64,000 bases of DNA from Rhizobium leguminosarum bv. trifolii WSM2297 (lineage in GTDB: Bacteria; Pseudomonadota; Alphaproteobacteria; Rhizobiales; Rhizobiaceae): positions 532,025-596,024 of the forward strand of contig NZ_JH719395.1 of the NCBI RefSeq assembly GCF_000271845.1, read 5' to 3'. Position 1 is the first letter of the stretch, and every line of letters starts with the position of its first letter. The translations under genes and the position numbers were made by a program. Positions 33,696 through 42,221 of this stretch are shown piece by piece. Under the pieces are notes generated by a model. The model was given only the letters and a program-made list of their open reading frames with translations, was not told the DNA's origin and did no database searches.

Positions 33696-36600
33696 TTATG
33701 AGCACCCGCTCGTCGCGCCACAAGTGTCGCACTTCTCGCAGGTGCCATTGCGCACCATCGTGAAGTTCTGGCACTCCGAGCACATGTTGCCGGTATAGCC
33801 CTGCATGATCGAGCGCTGGCGGCGTTCGGCTTCGAGTTTCTTCGCTTCGGATTTCGCCGTTGCCGCGTCCGCTGCCGCCTTGTCGGAGAAGAGGGCGGTG
33901 GCGTCGCTGGTGATTTCCTCGGTCACCTCTTCGGCGATCTCTTCGGCCAGTTCCTTGGCGCGCTCCTCGTAATCGCGCTTGAAGGCGACGATTTCCGAGG
34001 TGGCGATGGCAACCGTCGGCTCCAGCTTGCGGGCAGCGGCGCCTGCAAAGGCGGTTACGGTGCCGGTGGAAGCGGCGCGGGCAGGCGCAGCGGTTGCCGC
34101 ACCCTTTGGCTCGCCTGCCTGGCGTTCGCCGCCGGTGCCTGAAACCAGCGTCGGCTTGTAGCCGCGGGTCCAACCGGTGGAGAGCAGGTTGGTCTTGCCT
34201 TCCTGGATGCCCTTGCCGAGCGCGGTGTTCGAGAAATCGGACGTGTCGACATGCGCGAGGTCGTGGCGGCCGAGATAGGAGACGGCCAGCTCGCGGAAGA
34301 CATAGTCGAGGATCGAGGTGGCGTTCTTGATCGCATCATTGCCGATGACCATGCCGGCCGGCTCGAACTTGGTGAAGGTGAAGGCCTCGACATATTCCTC
34401 GAGCGGCACGCCATATTGCAGGCCGAGCGAGATGGCGATGGCGAAATTGTTCATCATCGCGCGGAAGGCAGCACCCTCCTTGTGCATGTCGATGAAGATC
34501 TCGCCGAGGCGGCCGTCGCCGAATTCGCCGGTGCGCAGATACACCTTGTGTCCGCCGACGGCGGCCTTCTGGGTATAGCCCTGGCGGCGGTTCGGCAGCT
34601 TCTCGCGTTCGCGCGAAACACGTTCGATCACCCGCTCGATGATCTTCTCGGTGATGGTGACGGCCTGGGCGGCGACCGGCGCCTGCAGCAGTTCTTCCAG
34701 CGCCTCCTCGTCGTCCTCATCTTCGATCAGCGAGGAATTGAGCGGCTGAGACAGCTTCGAGCCGTCGCGGTAAAGCGCGTTGGCCTTGAGGCCGAGCTTC
34801 CAGGAGAGCAGGTAGGCGTTCTTGCAATCCTCGACGGTCGCGTCATTCGGCATGTTGATCGTCTTGGAAATCGCACCCGAGATGAAGGGCTGGGCGGCCG
34901 CCATCATGCGGATGTGGCTTTCCACCGAGAGGTAGCGCTTGCCGATCTTGCCGCAGGGATTGGCGCAATCGAAGACCGGCAAATGCTCGGTCTTGAGGAA
35001 GGGCGCGCCTTCCAGCGTCATTGCACCGCAGACATGGATGTTGGCAGCTTCGATATCCTTCTTGGAGAAGCCGATATGGTCAAGCAGGCTGAAGCTCATG
35101 TCGGCGAGCTGTTCGTCGGAAACCTTCAGCGTCTCCTTCAGGAAGTCGGCGCCGAGCGTCCACTGGTTGAAGACGAACTTGATGTCGAAGGCGCTCTTCA
35201 GCGCGGCGTTGACGGCTCCCACCTTCTCGTCGGTGAAGCCCTTGGTCTTCAGCGTCGAAGGGTTGATCGCCGGCGCCTGGTTCAGGTTGCCGTGGCCGAC
35301 GGCATAGGCCTCGATCTCGGCGATCTGGCTTTCCGAATAGCCGAGCGTGCGCAACGCGTCGGGTACGGCGCGGTTGATAATCTTGAAGTAGCCGCCACCG
35401 GCGAGCTTCTTGAACTTGACGAGGGCAAAGTCGGGCTCGATGCCGGTGGTGTCGCAATCCATGACGAGGCCGATCGTGCCGGTCGGGGCAATGACCGAGA
35501 CCTGCGCATTGCGGTAGCCATGCTGTTCGCCAAGTTCGAGCGCCTTGTCCCAGGCCGATTTGGCATGGGCGACGAGATCCTGGTCCGGGTTTTCCGAATG
35601 GATCAGCGCGACCGGGTTGATCGACAGCGCTTCATAGCCGGAGCTCTCGCCATGCGCCGCACGGCGATGGTTGCGAATGACCTTGAGCATGCTCTCGCGG
35701 TTCGGCGCGAAATTCGGGAAAGGCCCAAGTTCGGCAGCCATTTCAGCCGAGGTCGCATAGCAGATGCCGGTCATGATCGCGGTCAGCGACCCAGCAATGG
35801 CCCGGGCCTCAGTCGAGTCATAGGGAATGCCCGAAGACATCAGCAGGCCGCCGATATTGGCGTAGCCGAGGCCGAGCGTACGGTATTCGTAGGAGAGTTC
35901 GGCAATGCGCTTCGACGGGAACTGCGCCATCATGACCGAGACTTCGAGCACGACGGTCCACAGGCGGACTGCGTGTTCATAGTCGCCGATATTGATGCGC
36001 TTGGTGGCCTTGTCCTTGAACTGCAGCAGGTTCAGCGATGCAAGGTTGCAGGCGGTGTCGTCGAGGAACATATATTCCGAGCACGGGTTCGAGCCGCGGA
36101 TCGGGCCGCCGGCCGGCGAGGTGTGCCAGTCGTTCATCGTCGTGTTGAAGTGGATGCCCGGATCGGCAGAGGCCCAGGCGGCGTAGGAAATCGTTTCCCA
36201 GAGATCGCGCGCCTTCAGCGTCTTCATCACTCTGCCGTCCTTGCGGGCGGTCAGGTTCCATTCGCCGTCATTTTCGACGGCGCGCAGGAAGTCGTCCTTG
36301 ATCGAGACGGAGTTGTTGGAGTTCTGGCCTGAAACCGTGAGGTAGGCCTCCGAATCCCAATCCGTGTCGTAGGTCTTGAATTCGAGATCCTTGTAGCCCT
36401 GGCGGGCGAACTGGATGACGCGCTGGACGTAGTTCTCCGGAACCTGATCCTTCTTGGCGGCGCGGATTTCGCGCTTGAGGGCAGGGTTCTTGGTCGGGTC
36501 GAAGCAATCGCCATTGTCGCCGCCTTCGCAATTGAAGCAGGCCTTCATGATCGCCTTCAGGTGCCGGGCGACGATCTTCGAGCCGGTGACGAGGGCTGCG

Positions 36601-37511
36601 ACCTTCTGCTCTTCCTTGACCTTCCAGTTGATGTATTCCTCGATATCGGGATGGTCGATATCGACGACCACCATCTTGGCGGCGCGGCGCGTCGTGCCGC
36701 CCGATTTGATGGCGCCGGCGGCGCGGTCGCCGATCTTCAGGAAGCTCATCAGGCCGGAGGAGCGGCCGCCGCCGGAGAGCTTTTCGCCTTCGCCGCGCAG
36801 CATCGAGAAGTTGGAACCGGTGCCGGAGCCGTATTTGAACAGGCGCGCCTCGCGCACCCAGAGATCCATGATGCCGCCTTCGTTGACGAGATCGTCCTCG
36901 ACCGACTGGATGAAGCAGGCATGCGGCTGCGGGTGTTCGTAGGCCGACTTGGACTTGGTCAGCTTGCCGGTGAAGGGGTCGACATAGAAGTGCCCCTGGC
37001 CGGGGCCGTCGATGCCATAGGCCCAGTGCAGGCCGGTGTTGAACCACTGCGGCGAGTTCGGCGCGACGCGCTGGGTAGCGAGCATATAGGCAAGCTCGTC
37101 CTTGAAGGCGGCCGCATCTTCCTCGGAGGAGAAATAGCCGCCCTTCCAGCCCCAATAGGTCCAGGTGCCGGCAAGACGATCGAAGACCTGGCGCGCATCG
37201 ATTTCGGAGCCGGTCTGCTCATCCTTCGGCAGGCTCTTCAGCGCGGCATCGTCGGGAACGGAGCGCCACAGGAAGGAAGGAACGTCGTTTTCCTCGACCT
37301 TCTTCAGCCGGGTGGGGACGCCGGCCTTGCGGAAATACTTCTGCGCCAGAACGTCGGTCGCGACCTGGGAGAATTGGGCGGGAACATCGATATTCTCGAG
37401 GCGGAAGACGATCGAACCGTCGGGGTTCTTGATCTCGCTCGTCGCCTTGCGGAATTCGATATCCGCATAGGCGCCTTGGCCGGCCTTCGTGAAACGACGT
37501 TCGATGCGCAT
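33696..37511 (-). CDS. nrdJ: Adenosylcobalamin-dependent (class II) ribonucleoside-diphosphate reductase
   Basis: The start [20 protein letters not shown] at 37511 (GAGG upstream) gives 1271 residues, normal for the long alphaproteobacterial NrdJ; the GTG at 37544 is less likely. The first active-site Cys is in [12 protein letters not shown], the radical motif in [20 protein letters not shown], and the second redox Cys and allosteric barrel follow. The C-terminal tail has the redox/zinc cysteines ([24 protein letters not shown]). The enzyme makes deoxyribonucleotides using vitamin B12; in Sinorhizobium the NrdJ enzyme is required for growth and symbiosis. NrdR boxes lie upstream. Confidence 0.97.
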   Translation of the reverse strand: MRIERRFTKAGQGAYADIEFRKATSEIKNPDGSIVFRLENIDVPAQFSQVATDVLAQKYFRKAGVPTRLKKVEENDVPSFLWRSVPDDAALKSLPKDEQTGSEIDARQVFDRLAGTWTYWGWKGGYFSSEEDAAAFKDELAYMLATQRVAPNSPQWFNTGLHWAYGIDGPGQGHFYVDPFTGKLTKSKSAYEHPQPHACFIQSVEDDLVNEGGIMDLWVREARLFKYGSGTGSNFSMLRGEGEKLSGGGRSSGLMSFLKIGDRAAGAIKSGGTTRRAAKMVVVDIDHPDIEEYINWKVKEEQKVAALVTGSKIVARHLKAIMKACFNCEGGDNGDCFDPTKNPALKREIRAAKKDQVPENYVQRVIQFARQGYKDLEFKTYDTDWDSEAYLTVSGQNSNNSVSIKDDFLRAVENDGEWNLTARKDGRVMKTLKARDLWETISYAAWASADPGIHFNTTMNDWHTSPAGGPIRGSNPCSEYMFLDDTACNLASLNLLQFKDKATKRINIGDYEHAVRLWTVVLEVSVMMAQFPSKRIAELSYEYRTLGLGYANIGGLLMSSGIPYDSTEARAIAGSLTAIMTGICYATSAEMAAELGPFPNFAPNRESMLKVIRNHRRAAHGESSGYEALSINPVALIHSENPDQDLVAHAKSAWDKALELGEQHGYRNAQVSVIAPTGTIGLVMDCDTTGIEPDFALVKFKKLAGGGYFKIINRAVPDALRTLGYSESQIAEIEAYAVGHGNLNQAPAINPSTLKTKGFTDEKVGAVNAALKSAFDIKFVFNQWTLGADFLKETLKVSDEQLADMSFSLLDHIGFSKKDIEAANIHVCGAMTLEGAPFLKTEHLPVFDCANPCGKIGKRYLSVESHIRMMAAAQPFISGAISKTINMPNDATVEDCKNAYLLSWKLGLKANALYRDGSKLSQPLNSSLIEDEDDEEALEELLQAPVAAQAVTITEKIIERVIERVSREREKLPNRRQGYTQKAAVGGHKVYLRTGEFGDGRLGEIFIDMHKEGAAFRAMMNNFAIAISLGLQYGVPLEEYVEAFTFTKFEPAGMVIGNDAIKNATSILDYVFRELAVSYLGRHDLAHVDTSDFSNTALGKGIQEGKTNLLSTGWTRGYKPTLVSGTGGERQAGEPKGAATAAPARAASTGTVTAFAGAAARKLEPTVAIATSEIVAFKRDYEERAKELAEEIAEEVTEEITSDATALFSDKAAADAATAKSEAKKLEAERRQRSIMQGYTGNMCSECQNFTMVRNGTCEKCDTCGATSGCS

Positions 37512-38100
37512 GGTCTTGACCTCGTGTTGGCACCGGGTCCCCACGACCTCGGCGCAAAATTCCTATCCGGCGGCACTTTGTCGTCGTGCAGCCAGTCTCG
37601 TTTCCGTATTGTCACAGGGGTGTCATCCGGAGATGTCCTTCCTGTATCTTGTGGTGATGGTGGCTGCAAACACTAAATATAGTATTAACAGCTTATTATC
37701 GCCAGTCCCGATGCCACTTTTTTTGGAGGCTGAAAATCGCGCAGAAATCCCCTCAGGCCTGATGCCGTTCCGGCATATCACCCTGATTCCGCGTCCAATT
37801 TTTCAAAAGGAAACCGGGCTCGTTACCTCCGGTCCTGTCGCCGCCGCAACATCAGGGACAGTAAGTTTGAATCGGGTGATTCCGTCAAGGGCTGGATCTT
37901 AATTGATTGCTAACCACAACATCTTGTGGATGCGCCTGTGAAGATTGGGGAAAGCCGGGGAGCCCTGAAATTACAATGGCTTGCGGGCGCTTCCGGCTAA
38001 GGAAAATGCTGGAATTGCAAAAAAGCGTCCTGCGGCAAATCTTGTGATGGCATTTCCGCCGCAAATGCGCATGCCGATTCGCTGCCACAACTGGCGCTAT
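37512..38100. other. 589-nt upstream region of nrdJ
   Basis: No convincing gene is seen here. It holds the candidate NrdR boxes (37639-37685), an AT-rich stretch around 37670-37700 suited to an nrdJ promoter, and the end of the divergently oriented space before the 38101 gene. No cobalamin riboswitch element (B12 box) was recognised. Confidence 0.55.
37639..37685 (-). promoter_or_regulatory. Candidate pair of NrdR boxes upstream of nrdJ
   Basis: The box at 37670-37685 (ACACTAAATATAGTAT) matches the NrdR consensus ACACTATATATAGTGT at 14 of 16 positions. A weaker copy at 37639-37654 (TTCCTGTATCTTGTGG) keeps the C..T.TAT core and GTG. Box starts are 31 bp apart, the three-turn spacing typical of NrdR pairs. 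NrdR is the universal repressor of bacterial ribonucleotide reductase genes; the gene itself is not in this window. Confidence 0.55.
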
Positions 38101-38688
38101 TTAGAGCGCATCGATGGCGATGGTAACGGTGGCGACGCCGATCGGTCTGTCCTCTTCGTCCATGACGACGAAGCTCGCCTGTGTCTCCAGCGTCTGGGTG
38201 GATTCGTTGCGTTCCGCCCGGTCGATGAAGATGTCTGCCGAGCCGCTGGCGAAGGTCCTGAGATATTTTTCCTCGTCGCCCTGCCAATAATCGGCGGTGA
38301 TGGTGCTTTGCCCGACATTCAGCCCATGACTGTCGGTCACGAAAAATTCGACGATCGCGCCCTGTGAGGCGTCCTGTCTGGTTTTCAGATAATGCGACAC
38401 GGATTTGTCGAGCAGCAGCGTGACCATATGCAGGTGGTGCTGATCGACTTCTGAGCGGTATGTGTCATCGAGCACCCGCATATCCATCTCGCTGACATTG
38501 CCGAATTCGATATTCTGTTCGGCGATGGCTTTTAGCACCAGCGGCGTTTCCACCATTGGCCGGATCCGCGTCTCGACATAGTCGCGCACCAGGGGAATAT
38601 AGGCAGGCTCGGCGCGGGCAGGGATCAGCGGAAGCACACATGCCGCCAGCCCGACGGTCACAACCTCAATATGCCCCCACCGCCCCAT
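38101..38688 (-). CDS. Periplasmic sensor-like hypothetical protein
   Basis: The ATG at 38688 with AAGGAAGCAAG upstream gives 195 residues. A signal peptide or anchor is at residues about 6-26 (HIEVVTVGLAACVLPLIPAR AEPA). The rest resembles a PDC/CACHE-type sensory fold: VRDYVETRIRPMVETPLVLK AIAEQN at the start helix, then GAIVEFFVTDSHGLNVGQST, RTFASGSADIFIDRAERN and ETQASFVVMDEEDRPIGVAT VTI. It has no output domain, so it would be a stand-alone ligand-binding protein. No partner is adjacent. Confidence 0.7.
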   Translation of the reverse strand: MGRWGHIEVVTVGLAACVLPLIPARAEPAYIPLVRDYVETRIRPMVETPLVLKAIAEQNIEFGNVSEMDMRVLDDTYRSEVDQHHLHMVTLLLDKSVSHYLKTRQDASQGAIVEFFVTDSHGLNVGQSTITADYWQGDEEKYLRTFASGSADIFIDRAERNESTQTLETQASFVVMDEEDRPIGVATVTIAIDAL

Positions 38689-38871
38689 CTTGCTTCCTTG
38701 CACTGCATCGTTCGTTGCACGTTCTAGGCGCAACCTGACACGATTCTCATGCTGCCGGGTCCATGGCGCTAAAAGATCCCCAAACCCTGATAGCGGATTC
38801 GGGAGTCCCGGCCGACGAAATCTGGAACAATTTCAGGTCGTAAATATGAAAGTCGCACGCCTGAGCGGCGA

Positions 38872-39366
38872 TCAGCGTGGGCCCTTGGCGATCGGCTCCT
38901 GGTAGGTGAAGCCCATGTCCCAAGGGAAGTAGATCCAGGTATCCTGGCTCACCTCGGTGATGAAGGTGTCGATCGTGGGCACACCCTTCGGCTTGGCATA
39001 GACGCAGGCGAAATGCGCCCTCGGCAACATGGCGCGTACCTGGACGGCGGTCTTGCCGGTATCCGTCAGGTCGTCGACGACCAGCACGCCTTCACCGCCA
39101 TTTTCCTGAAGTTCGGGCGCTATTCCCTTGAGCAGCAACATGTCGCCCTGGTTCACGTAGTCATGATAGGAGGCGACGCAGACGGTTTCGATCAGCCGGA
39201 TGTTCAACTCGCGCGAGATGATCGCGGCCGGGACCAGGCCGCCGCGGGTAATGCAGACGATCGCCTTGAACGTCTGGTCAAGGCCGGCAAGCCGCCAGGC
39301 AAGGGCGCGCGCATCGCGGTGGAACTGATCCCAGGAAACGGGAAAGGCTTTATCGGGAAGGGACAT
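38872..39366 (-). CDS. gpt: Xanthine-guanine phosphoribosyltransferase
   Basis: The ATG at 39366 ([20 protein letters not shown]) gives 164 residues, the usual length for Gpt. The PRPP-binding motif [20 protein letters not shown] is complete, and the [21 protein letters not shown] segment and the purine-site WIYFPWDM near the end fit XGPRT. The enzyme salvages guanine, xanthine and hypoxanthine. A short tandem repeat lies just upstream (39453-39496). Confidence 0.93.
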   Translation of the reverse strand: MSLPDKAFPVSWDQFHRDARALAWRLAGLDQTFKAIVCITRGGLVPAAIISRELNIRLIETVCVASYHDYVNQGDMLLLKGIAPELQENGGEGVLVVDDLTDTGKTAVQVRAMLPRAHFACVYAKPKGVPTIDTFITEVSQDTWIYFPWDMGFTYQEPIAKGPR

Positions 39367-39452
39367 CGGGGCTGCTCCGCGGCATGAAAACAACACGCCG
39401 TTTGCCGGCGACCGGACGAGCTTGAGGCGGCGATCGGCAAAACGCAAATCGC

Positions 39453-39496
39453 GCGAGCTGCACTGCGCGAGAGATCGCGAGCTGCACTGCGCGAGA
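39453..39496. repeat. 24-bp tandem repeat, about two copies
   Basis: The 20-bp sequence GCGAGCTGCACTGCGCGAGA occurs at 39453-39472 and again, exactly, at 39477-39496, giving a 24-bp period. It lies upstream of gpt and is not coding. It could be slippage, or regulator half-sites: each copy contains the small inverted arms GCGAG/CTGC. Confidence 0.8.
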
Positions 39497-39586
39497 TGCG
39501 GCCGAGGCTCGAAGCCGTCATCGGTCGCCGCAATTAACGGAATTTGCCGGCAAAAGGCAAGAGCGCCGATGATCGCGGCAAAAGAG

Positions 39587-40429
39587 TCAGCGCGACAGCA
39601 GCGTCAGCGCCGTCATCGATTGCAGCAAGGTCTTGGTCGTACCGCCGAAAATCATCTGCCAGAGCCAGGAATGCGTATAGGCGCCCATGACGAGAAGATC
39701 GATGCTGTCGTCGGAAAGCCGGTTCGCGATGACGTGCGATGTGTTCTTATCGACGCTTCTGGCCGTCGCAAGCGTCGTCTTCACGCCATGGCGAGCCAGT
39801 GTGGCAGCGATCTCGGCGCCTGCCGTCAGCGGCGACTGCGGCGCCGTCTCGGCCGGGTCGACCGAAAAGATCTCGACCTCGTCGGCCGCCTTCAGGATCG
39901 GCAGCGCGTCGAAGGTGGCGCGCGCCGCCTCCTTCGAGCCGTTCCAGGCGATCAGCACCCGCTTGATCGGCTTCGGCTGGCGGATGATATAGGGGATGAT
40001 CAGCACCGGCCGGCCGGTTTCGAAAAGGAAGTTGTCGACGTCGACATGGCTGTCGGAGGCTTTAGCCGGGTCGGCCTGCGAGGCGATCAGCAGATCGGCG
40101 CTGCGGGCGCTTTCGATCAGCGGCGCGGAGCCGTAGCCGGTTGAGGTGGTAAAGCTGCGCCATTCGGAGGAGCGGCCTGATGCATCCGCCCTGGCGCGAA
40201 AGATCCGTTCCACCGCGACCGTTTCGCTATGCGCCATATCCTGCAGCGCCTGCACGGCGACGGGATCGGGGATTTCCATCGGCGCCACCAGCGGCACGGC
40301 GGAGATGGTTTCGGCATGCAGGCCGATCACATGGGCGCCGCTTTCGGCGGCAATGGCAAAGGCGAAATCGGCAACGGCGGCGCTATTGTCTGCTGTATCG
40401 AGAATGGCGAGAATGGTTTTGTAAGACAT
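39587..40429 (-). CDS. Universal stress protein (tandem UspA domains)
   Basis: The start [20 protein letters not shown] at 40429 has GGAGAATTGAT upstream; 280 residues. Two Usp domains are seen; the second ([22 protein letters not shown] ... [27 protein letters not shown]) keeps the G-x2-G-x9-G/S nucleotide-binding pattern in modified form, the first is more degenerate. Usp proteins protect cells in stress. It lies alone between gpt and the CinA-like gene. Confidence 0.9.
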   Translation of the reverse strand: MSYKTILAILDTADNSAAVADFAFAIAAESGAHVIGLHAETISAVPLVAPMEIPDPVAVQALQDMAHSETVAVERIFRARADASGRSSEWRSFTTSTGYGSAPLIESARSADLLIASQADPAKASDSHVDVDNFLFETGRPVLIIPYIIRQPKPIKRVLIAWNGSKEAARATFDALPILKAADEVEIFSVDPAETAPQSPLTAGAEIAATLARHGVKTTLATARSVDKNTSHVIANRLSDDSIDLLVMGAYTHSWLWQMIFGGTTKTLLQSMTALTLLSR

Positions 40430-40537
40430 ATCAATTCTCCTTGCGCTGAAATGGCCTGCGCGAGGGAAGGAATGCCACCGGACCGCTCCTCCGGTCCTGA
40501 CGGGAATCAAACCTGGTCCCCGGTTCCGGCATTGTCC

Positions 40538-41311
40538 TCAAGCCTCGGCGGAATGGTTTTCGGCAATGTCCTTCCTCTGGCGGATGGCGTCGATCATTGC
40601 GTGCACCTCGGCGCCGGCCGCATCGATGGCCGCCTGCGAGCGGCCGCGAACAACGATCTCGGTCGAGAATTTCTCGCCGATGTAGCGGGGGTAGGAACCG
40701 ATGCTGGTGTCGGGATGGGCTTTTTGGATCGCGGTCAGCGGCGTGCCGATCTCGCCTTCGCCGTAAGGGCAGGCGATCGCCAGCGAAAGCACCGGCGTGC
40801 CGGTTCGAAGCGTCGGCAAGACATTGTCGACCATCGCCTGGAAAACCTGCGGCACGCCGGCCATGACATAGACGTTGCCGATGATGAAACCCGGCGCGGT
40901 CGAGACCGGATTGGCAATATGGGCAGAACCGCGCGGCATGCGCGCCATGCGCTGGCGCGCCTCGGTGAATTCCATCTCGCGGCGGCGATACATCTCGGCA
41001 AGCAGCGTCATCGCCGTTTCGTCATATTCGCAGGGCACGCCGAATGCCTTGGCGATGGCATCGGCGGTAATATCGTCATGCGTCGGCCCGATGCCGCCTG
41101 ATGTGAAGACATAATCATATTTGCCGCGAAGCGCATTCAGCGCCTCGACGATCGCCTCCTCGTCGTCGGCAACAATACGCACCTCCTTGAGGTCGATGCC
41201 GGAAAGGGTGAGCAGATCGGCGAGGTGGCCGATATTCCTATCCTTGGTGCGGCCGGAAAGAAGTTCGTCGCCAATGGCGAGCATGGCGGCGGTGACGATG
41301 GCATGGCTCAT
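40538..41311 (-). CDS. CinA N-terminal-like molybdopterin-binding domain protein
   Basis: The ATG at 41311 (MSHAIVTAAMLAIGDELLSG) gives 257 residues; longer starts lack a ribosome site. The MoCF-type domain is clear: AIGDELLSGRTKDRNIGHLA, YDYVFTSGGIGPTHDDITAD AIAKAFG. The C-terminal deamidase domain of full CinA is missing, so this is the stand-alone form, which is common in rhizobia. It is probably a nucleotide-related (ADP-ribose pyrophosphatase-like) or cofactor-handling enzyme. Confidence 0.88.
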   Translation of the reverse strand: MSHAIVTAAMLAIGDELLSGRTKDRNIGHLADLLTLSGIDLKEVRIVADDEEAIVEALNALRGKYDYVFTSGGIGPTHDDITADAIAKAFGVPCEYDETAMTLLAEMYRRREMEFTEARQRMARMPRGSAHIANPVSTAPGFIIGNVYVMAGVPQVFQAMVDNVLPTLRTGTPVLSLAIACPYGEGEIGTPLTAIQKAHPDTSIGSYPRYIGEKFSTEIVVRGRSQAAIDAAGAEVHAMIDAIRQRKDIAENHSAEA

Positions 41312-41502
41312 GGGATGTTCCGTAAAGTGAGGCTGGTAAATAGGTAGCGCCCTTCGGCCGCTTTGCAAACAGCTGAGCATGATGGCTGAAAAGTGAAAGC
41401 GGTTATCGGACGATATCAGGCTCTGTGTGAACGGGCCGATGCAATAGCTGCGATATTTATTCAAACCCGTCCGCCTTCGTTCCCGACGGAACTACGGCGC
41501 GA

Positions 41503-41544
41503 CAGCCTTCGCTTGGCTGCTCTCTTCGGCTCGCCGAGCCGAAG
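41503..41544 (-). terminator. Two consecutive hairpins downstream of tRNA-Leu
   Basis: On the minus strand, 16 nt after the CCA end, comes a hairpin with 10-bp arms around one base (41524-41544, CTTCGGCTCG / CGAGCCGAAG), then a second with CAGCC/GGCTG arms (41503-41519). No long T run follows. They may act as a terminator or processing site for the tRNA transcript. Confidence 0.45.
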
Positions 41545-41560
41545 CTCATAGAGCGTAGGC

Positions 41561-41849
41561 TGGTGCGGACGGCGGGGGTCGAACCCGCATAGCCTAGGCC
41601 GAGGGATTTTCTTACCGCTACGGCTTTCGCCGCCGCCTTCCGGCGTTTGTGGTCTGGACTATACCTTCACCTTAGCGTCTGCCTTAGGTGCTGCCCGTCT
41701 AGTCTCTACACCTTCCCCTTGCAGGGCTTGGCTCGGGATTGCCATCTGACAGGTTTCCCCGACTTTGAGCAGTTCTACATCCGGCGTTTCCGCCGGTGCA
41801 CTCAAATTTGCTTTAAGTCCCTTGTGTCTACCGATTCCACCACGTCCGC
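41561..41849 (-). tRNA. tRNA-Leu (UAA), interrupted by a group I intron
   Basis: Exon 1 (41849-41815, 35 nt) starts with acceptor strand GCGGACG and the D arm, and ends after CUU, i.e. after anticodon U34. Exon 2 (41610-41561, 50 nt) begins AAAA-UCCCU. Joined, the anticodon stem is AGGGA/UCCCU around loop CUUAAAA with anticodon UAA; the long variable arm typical of Leu follows, then the T arm GCGGG-UUCGACC-CCCGC, the acceptor strand CGUCCGC (perfect seven pairs), A73 and an encoded CCA. The mature tRNA is 85 nt and reads UUA/UUG codons. Standard annotators that ignore introns may miss or misplace this gene. Confidence 0.96.
41611..41814 (-). ncRNA. Group I self-splicing intron in tRNA-Leu(UAA), 204 nt
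   Basis: The intron lies between anticodon bases U34 and A35 and ends in the obligatory G (41611). P1 pairs exon ACUU with the internal guide GAGU, giving the conserved U-G wobble at the 5' site. The group I core is present: the P/Q region AAUCCCGAGCCAAGCCC, the R segment GAGACUAGACGG (about 41696-41707) and the S segment AAGGUAUAGUCCA (41655-41667), where GACUA and UAGUC form P7. Order, insertion site and core match subgroup IC3 introns of cyanobacterial tRNA-Leu(UAA). No homing endonuclease fits in 204 nt, so the intron is autonomous for splicing only. Confidence 0.95.
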
Positions 41850-42221
41850 GTGGTTCTCCCTGCTAACAAAGAGAGGCGGCATTCTCAACCGATATTCAGT
41901 GGTCAGGTGCAATTCCGTTTCAAAGTCTGAAAGCCCTCCATCACCTGGTCGCCTCGAACATCCAGCTGAAGTCGGGAGTAAGCGACGATCCGGTGTGTCG
42001 ATCAAAACTTCGGCAAGCAACTGCGCATCAGGAAGTTTCAAATTGACATTGCAGGCAGCGTAGAAAACCTAATGCAACCCCTGCGACAGAAGCTTGTTGA
42101 ATTTCCCCGGACATTGGGACAGAGTGCTGGCAGGGGTAGAGTTTGCGATTTTTACTGTTGCTATACGTGCGCTTCACTTTTCAGCGCGAGCGCCGGGACA
42201 TGGGGTGACTTGAAGGGCAAA
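41850..42221. other. 372-nt region between tRNA-Leu and the SARP-type regulator
   Basis: The divergent promoters of the intron-bearing tRNA and of the 42222 gene must lie here. A TTGACA at 42043-42048 is a possible -35 element for the plus-strand gene, but no good -10 follows. The frame of the regulator is open through the last 150 nt without a ribosome site. Nothing else is recognised. Confidence 0.5.

Noticed and set aside
34251..36332. 693-codon ORF antisense to nrdJ (and 36561-37676, 371 codons)
   Set aside because: Long antisense frames arise from the GC-rich codon bias of nrdJ; compositions are Leu/Arg/Gly-rich without family motifs, and the minus strand holds the unmistakable NrdJ.
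37512..38100. Cobalamin riboswitch before nrdJ
   Set aside because: No B12-box consensus (GCCACTG) or fitting stem arrangement was found; NrdR boxes explain the upstream region better.
41647..42063. 138-codon ORF across the tRNA-Leu intron
   Set aside because: Opposite strand to the tRNA and its group I intron; product has no features, and the intron is too short for a homing endonuclease.
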